A stretch of DNA of 64,000 bases from Apus apus (lineage: Eukaryota > Chordata > Aves > Apodiformes > Apodidae): NCBI RefSeq assembly GCF_020740795.1, contig NC_067282.1:133481132-133545131 (forward strand). The letters are read 5' to 3'. The stretch's first letter is position 1; every line of letters begins with the position of its first letter. Below are positions 56,876 through 64,000 of this stretch, one piece after another. The notes beneath the pieces are model-generated. The model worked only from the letters and a program-made list of their open reading frames with translations, was not told the DNA's origin and searched no databases. The position numbers were made by a program, and so were the translations under genes.

Positions 56876-57763
56876 CTTTTTTTTTTTTTTTTGGCAGTGT
56901 TACAATTCACATGTAACTACATGCCTCTAAGGTTGAGGACAAGGGGTACTTGCTAGGTTTTTATTCTTAAGAAATGCTTGGCACGTGGGTGTTTCCTGTT
57001 GCTTTATAACTAAGTGGACAACAACCTGCACTTCTGTAGCATTGCGTCTAGAAAAGTTTATAAAAATGCAGTCAAAACTGCTAAATTATCTTACTTCCCA
57101 GCAAACGAAACCAGCATATTGTACTTAAAAAACTAAGGGGTTTAGATTTTTCTGAGGTGAGGTAACACCTCACCTGGAGCTGGAAAAATGTGACTCCTCT
57201 GTGCTGTGAGGTTCTGGGGAACCTCAGTTAGGTTCATTATTATTTTAGCATTCAGTCTGTATTCTCTGCATTGTTTGTGGAAGAAAACAAAAAGAAAAGA
57301 TTGTGCTGGATACAGAGGTACAGTGCATCAGTCCACAGCAACATTCCTAAAATATCATTATCTCCATGATTTCTGCAATGCACACAGATTCATCATATAC
57401 CACATACATATCTACATCTAATATTCTGTGGAGCCAAGTCTCTGTTACATTATATTGGACGTTATTGGAAGTAAATACTTAGTTTTCTAGTTCTAAACCG
57501 TGTATTTCACTGATGGATCTAGGACAGATTGGAGTGCTTACTTATATGAAGCAATAGAAGAGTTCCCCTCCTACTGTGCTGCTCACTAACTAGTCGTGGC
57601 ACTTACAGTTCAGAGAGAGAAACTGAAGAACAACCACTGACATCTCATCCCCACTCCTTGCTAGGTGTCTGCTCATGTCAGGCAACACTCCTACCAGGTA
57701 TAGCTTCCACCTGTGATGGCTAAAACTCTTCACAGCCCTTGAAATGGGACGAGAGTGGACTCA

Positions 57764-59464
<1,701 letters not shown>

Positions 59465-60055
59465 CTACTCACTGTACGCGTGCGTTTTCCAGGCTATGCC
59501 AACCAATTGCCTAAGTGATGCTGTTCTGGTATTTTCATCACCTATGCTTTTTTGAAAGAAAAAGAACAGCTGGAAGCACAGCGTGGCCAGACACACAAGC
59601 CTCTTGTGCAGTTGTGGTTCTGTCTGGAGACTCAGTTAGCATCAGCAGTGGGAGTAATGAAGCAAAATGTTATAAAGTGTAAGAAGATCTTGATGGGTTA
59701 CACATCTTGGAAGGAGACCCATTCTTTATTTATTACAACTCAACTTTTGGCTAGTTCTTCTGCTGCAGACGCACCTCATGGGAAGTAGAGACGTGGTTAA
59801 ATAAAACCCTGAGTGTTTTTATAACTGAAATCAATACCTTAAGTAACTCGCAGGCCAAAAAGCCTAGCACAGCAAACCCACCAAGCTGCTGGAGTTAAGC
59901 CAACAAAGAAGCTGGGCCACAGATTTGTTCACAAGCCTTACAAAAAGGAAGAACAGGGGCATCCGATCAAGCGAAAATGCAAACCAGTATCAAGTTGCCG
60001 TAGTTTCTCCACAAGCTGTGGAACGCTGACTGAGGTGCTACATCTCCTGCCTAGC

Positions 60056-60690
60056 AGCTGGAGAATGAGAAGAGTTTCTTAGGCAGATGTGCCGTTTACT
60101 GAATGATGGACTTCAGCTGCAGCAGCTAGAGCATCCTGCTTCATGGTTGTCTCCATGACTGCTCTCCTAAATCAGTCAGTCAACAGAATGAAAAATCCAA
60201 TGACCCAACTGGCAAAAATGTTAAGCAACCAGGAACAGACATCTTTGCTAACAGCATCCTAAAGCTTTGCCACTGTGACTGGATTAAAGGCTCACGTTCC
60301 AGCAGCTCAAGCACTTGCGCACTCAACTACAAGCCTGAGAGCCTAGACTGGAATGTAAAACTACCCATTTTGTCTACCATCCATGCTATAACCAGAAACA
60401 GCGTGCAGAGAAAAGCCAACAGGCAAGTAAAGTTCCACCTGCTTCTTACAGGCTACTTTTCAAGATGCCTGCAAAACAGGCCACAAACCACTTTCATCAC
60501 CGGCTGCCAAAAACAAGCTCAACTTGAAGCAGCTCTCTGTGCCACCACCTGTTTTGCCAACAGCTCAAGAAATGCACCAGAGAGAGAGGGTGAGCAGGTA
60601 AAAATCAGCATGGAGAGCTTGTAAAGCAGTATTACCTCCCATTTCTACACAGGCTGCCTCAGTTCTGTTACACTTGTTTCCCACAACCTT
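60056..60690. other. Segment present in duplication unit 2 and missing in unit 1
   Basis: About 630 bases between the end of the TTC38-like match (CATCTCC) and block A copy 2. In unit 1 the two flanks meet directly at 47,757-47,765. It looks like ordinary intron sequence, so a deletion in unit 1 is more likely than an insertion here. No gene or repeat is recognised. Confidence 0.55.
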
Positions 60691-61120
60691 CCTCTCTGAC
60701 TCCAGAAATTGCTCTTGGCTGTGACGTTTCCTGCAGGAGAGACCCTGGCTCTTCCTACTGCTTCTCAGCAGCACCAAAGCCTCACCCTTTCTGCTGCTTT
60801 CGGGTGGGAGTTCAGTCACGGGACGTGAGGACTGTTTCTGTTTCGGTCCCTGTCAGCATCCCAGCTGGCTCTGAGGAGCCTGGGCTCTTGCCGGGCTGCT
60901 GCTGGCAGGGGCAGCTCTCCAGAGCTCTGGCGCTCACGAACCCCTAACAAACAGCCTGAGAAGAACCGCGATCAAGGGCCGGGACGAAAGCTCACGAACG
61001 CCTACTCAGGAACGAGCTCCTGCCGACAGATGTGGAACCCCGGCACTGGAGGCTGCAGATGAGCTCCAACACAGCCTCCCCACACGGGGACGTCTCCCCG
61101 CGCCCTCCCCTCAGCCCCAG
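60690..61120. repeat. Repeat block A, copy 2 (upstream of PKDREJ copy 2)
   Basis: Matches block A copies at 47,765 and 50,325; closest to the 50,325 copy at its left end. Leads into the PKDREJ copy 2 promoter. Confidence 0.85.
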
Positions 61121-61619
61121 CCCGGCCCGCCCCGCCCCAGCCCCGCGCCCTCCCGCACTCCCCGCCGCGCCGCAGGCTGAGGCTCCGGCTGCCGCTGCGG
61201 GGGCACTCGGGGCCGCCCGGCAGCGCTCGGAGCCCGCTCGAAGCCGTTCGGAGGCGCTCGGGGCCGCTCGGCAGCGCTCGGAGCCCGCTCGGGGCCTTTC
61301 GGAGGCGCTCGGGGCCGCTCGGCAGCGCTCGGAGCCCGCTCGAAGCCGTTCGGAGGCGCTCGGGGCCGCTCGGCAGCGCTCGGAGCCCGCTCGAAGCCGT
61401 TCGGAGGCGCTCGGGGCCGCTCGGCAGCGCTCGGAGCCCGCTCGGGGCCTTTCGGAGGCGCTCGGGGCCGCTCGGCAGCGCTCGGAGCCCGCTCGGGGCC
61501 GCTTGGAGCCCGCTCGGGCCGTTGCCAGGGCCTGCGTTCCGCGTCCCTGTGTCTGGAATGCCCCAGGCCTTCCGCCGTCAGGGCGCACTCCCGTGGCTCT
61601 GCTCCCTCCTCCACCGCAA
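61085..61619 (+). promoter_or_regulatory. PKDREJ: CpG-rich promoter of PKDREJ copy 2
   Basis: Same composition and layout as 50,740-51,087 but longer, because the 51-base repeat has five units and an extra CCCGGCCCGCCCCGCC segment lies before it. Confidence 0.5.
61220..61490. repeat. 51-base GC-rich minisatellite, 5 full units plus partial
   Basis: GCAGCGCTCGG recurs at 61,220, 61,271, 61,322, 61,373, 61,424 and 61,475, each 51 bases apart. Units alternate between two variants (CTCGAAGCCGTTCGG and CTCGGGGCCTTTCGG), suggesting expansion by duplicating pairs of units. Confidence 0.95.
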
Positions 61620-64000
61620 ATGGCGACGAAGGCGTTTTTTTTCCTGCTCCTGCAGCTGCTCAGCTGCTGCCTGCGGGGCTCGGGGGGCTCCTCGCCCCGT
61701 CTGCAGCCACCGCCCCTGCGGGTCACCTGCCAGAGCCCTCCCGAACGCGTCTGGCAAGGGCAGGGTAACGAGCACCGGGTCTCCTGCCTGTGGAACAGCA
61801 CCGTGAGGCTGCGGTACCAGCCCGCCCCGGGAGCGAGAGGCGAGGCCGAGAGGAAAGGGGGGCGGCCAGCACCCCCACCACACTGCTCCTGGTACCTGGG
61901 CTCAGCGTGGGTGAGGAACACCTCACGCTGGTCAGGCCAGGTCGTGCTGCAGACCAGCCTCCTGCCAGGAAGCGCTTGTCCCCCCGGGCCTTCCAGCCTC
62001 CTCAGGGTGCAGTGCTCATCTGCCTCATGCGCTGCCCCCGACTGCCTGCACCACAACGTCAGCGTCGAGATGCCTGCGCAGGAGATGCGGCTCCTCCAGA
62101 ACAGCACCTGTGCCTACAGGGATCACGCAAGAAACACCACACGTTTTGTCCATCGCGCCGCTTTCCCCTTGGGTCCAGAGGAACACATGGGGCTTGTGGC
62201 AAAAGGGAGTCGTACCAGGAGGGCTCTGCCACCGGCTCTTCTAGGAGCCAGAGTCGACAATGCCGCGGCAAAAACCGCAGAAGCACCGGTGGCTTTCCAG
62301 AAAAACACCTGCTCTTCGCTGTCCGTGCGGATTCACAGACCTAGAGTCCATGTCCCTATCTTGCGCTTAAAAAGGAAGTCAGCTTTTTTCTACTTTGCCG
62401 ATGCAGAAGTAAACTGCCCGGGTGGTATGCCTCTCAGGCCCCTGTGGCGAATCTACCCTGTTCCAGACACACAAACCATTCCAGACTGGAGCAAGCCAAT
62501 GAACCTTTCTTTAATGTTCAGTACAGAAACGATGCACATAACAGTTCCTGGTTATACTTTAGATTACGGGCTGTATCTGATTAATTTCACTGTCACCACG
62601 ACCCCAACTATGTCCGCACCAATGCTCATGGACTCAGATAAAGTTTATGTTCAGATTGAGAAAAGCGATCTAGAAGCAAATATTGCAGGAGGCACGTTCC
62701 GCAGAGTGGGCTTTTCTGATAATTGGACTCTTGATGGCTCCACATCCTTTGATCCTGATTCAGAGGAAGGACTCAAGGGAATCACATTTACTTGGTACTG
62801 CACTAAAGAGTTGTCAGATTATAAAACCATGCAACTCAGCCCTGGGAAGAAATGCCATGAGGCCCAGAGAGACTTGAAATGGATAACAGCTTCAGGCCCA
62901 GTTCAAGTGATGCCACCAGAGTCCCTCCCAGGAAACACCGTGTACTACTTCCGCCTCGTGGTTGAGAAGGATGGAAGGAGCAGTTATGCTGACCAAACTG
63001 TAAGAGTGCAGCCTGGCTCGCCACTCCTTCTGAATGTGATGTGCATTGAAAACTGCGGTAAAGCTCTCATTCCAACAGAGAGATTTATATTGTCTGGAAA
63101 GTGCCTCAACTGTAGAGCACACAGCCACCCAGCCTACTACTGGTCCCTTCTCGAAGATGACTTGACCGAAATTACTTTTGACTGGTCTTCCAGAACCTCC
63201 ACAGGGAGGTTTGGGGCCTACCTGTCTATCCATGCTCTCACCTTCACAAAGACTGCACGTGGATCCTACACGTTGGTGTTAAAAGTCACCACGCGGGACG
63301 GCAGGTCTGCAACCTCCAGACATGCATTTACGGTGACTTCACCTCCTAGGGCTGGCCGCTGTAGCATCAACCCAAAGCAGGGTACAGCCTTTCTGACAAA
63401 ATTTGTGGTTCAGTGCAGTGGGTTTTCTGACAGCAATTTACCCCTGATGTATAAAGTGATGGTAGCTTCCAACGTACCCAAAACTACCAAAGTAACTTCT
63501 GTGGAGGAAAATACATTTGGTGCCATTTTGTACTTTGATTACGAACCTAAAACTCCTCCGTCTTTTCTCCCAGCTGCAGCGCCCTCTCAGAAGGACACCT
63601 TGACACTTTATGTTCAAGTCCACAACTCTCTAGGGGTGTTTACCCAAGTGACTTTATATGTTCGTGTAAAGAACCCAGCTAAGGGCCGAGCACCAGCTGA
63701 AGTGTTCCGTCAGCTGCTGACCTCCGTGACCGGTTTAAGCTCGCCAATGTCATCTTATCTCCAGAGAAAAGATTATTTTGGTGCAAGTTATTTGGGTTAC
63801 CTGGCAGCCTCCATCTTAAACTACATTAAAGCTGAACCAAGTCTCATGCACTCTAAGACTCAGCTGCGGGAAACCCTGATTGAAACAGCCCTGAATGTTT
63901 CCATGGAGAGCACAATAGAAATCAACCAAGTAGTTGCTGCTCTTTCTCTAGTCACAGAGGAAGCTGCTGAATTGAACAGCAGATCACAAGACCTTGCCAT
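61620..64000 (+). CDS. PKDREJ: PKDREJ copy 2, open to the window end (3' partial)
   Basis: ATG at 61,620 in the same context as copy 1, offset 10,532 bases. The offset is unchanged at the window end, so there is no net indel over 2,381 bases, and no stop was seen. Signal peptide and the first two thirds of the REJ region are present. I count about 35 differences from copy 1; amino-acid changes include Lys to Arg, Ala to Val, Arg to His, and a cluster late in the REJ region (AVVYRQLLSS against AEVFRQLLTS). This may be the full-length, membrane-anchored gene, but the part that would decide this is beyond the window. Confidence 0.85.
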   Translation, partial: MATKAFFFLLLQLLSCCLRGSGGSSPRLQPPPLRVTCQSPPERVWQGQGNEHRVSCLWNSTVRLRYQPAPGARGEAERKGGRPAPPPHCSWYLGSAWVRNTSRWSGQVVLQTSLLPGSACPPGPSSLLRVQCSSASCAAPDCLHHNVSVEMPAQEMRLLQNSTCAYRDHARNTTRFVHRAAFPLGPEEHMGLVAKGSRTRRALPPALLGARVDNAAAKTAEAPVAFQKNTCSSLSVRIHRPRVHVPILRLKRKSAFFYFADAEVNCPGGMPLRPLWRIYPVPDTQTIPDWSKPMNLSLMFSTETMHITVPGYTLDYGLYLINFTVTTTPTMSAPMLMDSDKVYVQIEKSDLEANIAGGTFRRVGFSDNWTLDGSTSFDPDSEEGLKGITFTWYCTKELSDYKTMQLSPGKKCHEAQRDLKWITASGPVQVMPPESLPGNTVYYFRLVVEKDGRSSYADQTVRVQPGSPLLLNVMCIENCGKALIPTERFILSGKCLNCRAHSHPAYYWSLLEDDLTEITFDWSSRTSTGRFGAYLSIHALTFTKTARGSYTLVLKVTTRDGRSATSRHAFTVTSPPRAGRCSINPKQGTAFLTKFVVQCSGFSDSNLPLMYKVMVASNVPKTTKVTSVEENTFGAILYFDYEPKTPPSFLPAAAPSQKDTLTLYVQVHNSLGVFTQVTLYVRVKNPAKGRAPAEVFRQLLTSVTGLSSPMSSYLQRKDYFGASYLGYLAASILNYIKAEPSLMHSKTQLRETLIETALNVSMESTIEINQVVAALSLVTEEAAELNSRSQDLA

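Noticed and set aside
61111-61614. 167-codon minus-strand ORF made of 17-residue repeats
   Set aside because: Another frame of the same minisatellite, with no independent support.
60992-62107. 371-codon minus-strand ORF over the PKDREJ copy 2 promoter and 5' coding region
   Set aside because: It exists because the 51-base repeat is a multiple of three and the region is GC-rich with few stops. The same happens at 50,742-51,575 with fewer units. It is antisense to a clear signal peptide and REJ coding sequence.

Overview
This window looks like part of a bird chromosome. The evidence is CR1 retroposons with the typical 8-base 3' tail repeats, several ERVL-type LTRs of a familiar avian kind, a class II endogenous retrovirus with a dUTPase, and the neighbouring vertebrate genes TTC38 and PKDREJ in the head-to-head order also found on human 22q13. 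Coding exons are small, introns are large and phases join exactly. The species cannot be told from the sequence. There are no RNA genes or CRISPR arrays that I can see.

Bases 1-27,284 (+): most of a CCCH zinc-finger/WWE/PARP gene of the ZC3HAV1 (ZAP, PARP13) / PARP12 family. Twelve exons joining in frame encode 595 residues; the exons for the first zinc fingers lie upstream of the window. The protein ends in a CaaX-type box (CIVS), preceded by a 38-residue Lys/Glu repeat encoded by a microsatellite. Its introns carry a class II endogenous retrovirus with a 6-base target duplication (5,718-10,949), three ERVL-type LTRs and CR1 pieces.

Bases 27,285-31,970: 3' UTRs and intergenic DNA between two convergent genes, with two or three exon-like segments of unknown identity. 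Bases 31,971-48,330 (-): TTC38, complete, 14 exons, predicted 466 residues.

Bases 48,331-64,000: a rearranged region. TTC38 and PKDREJ are head to head, but between them lie an ERVL-type LTR and a second copy of a block that is also present in TTC38 intron 1. PKDREJ copy 1 (51,088-54,717, single exon, 1,209 residues) has a signal peptide, REJ region and a GPS-like segment, then stops before any membrane segment. After a GATA/GACA microsatellite and a decayed class I retrovirus fragment comes a second, tandem copy of the TTC38 5' region (exons 2-4 only; exon 5 deleted, exon 1 absent) and a second PKDREJ copy (61,620 to the window end, still open). The copies differ by about 1.5 percent over 2.38 kb, unevenly spread. 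A 51-base promoter repeat has 2 units in copy 1 and 5 in copy 2, and one CR1 inserted only in the second unit.

The host genes are not one pathway: an antiviral/ADP-ribosyl-type protein, a TPR-repeat protein, and a sperm/egg-coat receptor-type protein. The main points of interest are the KEEK tail of the ZAP-like protein and the recent TTC38-PKDREJ duplication that leaves a possibly secreted PKDREJ.
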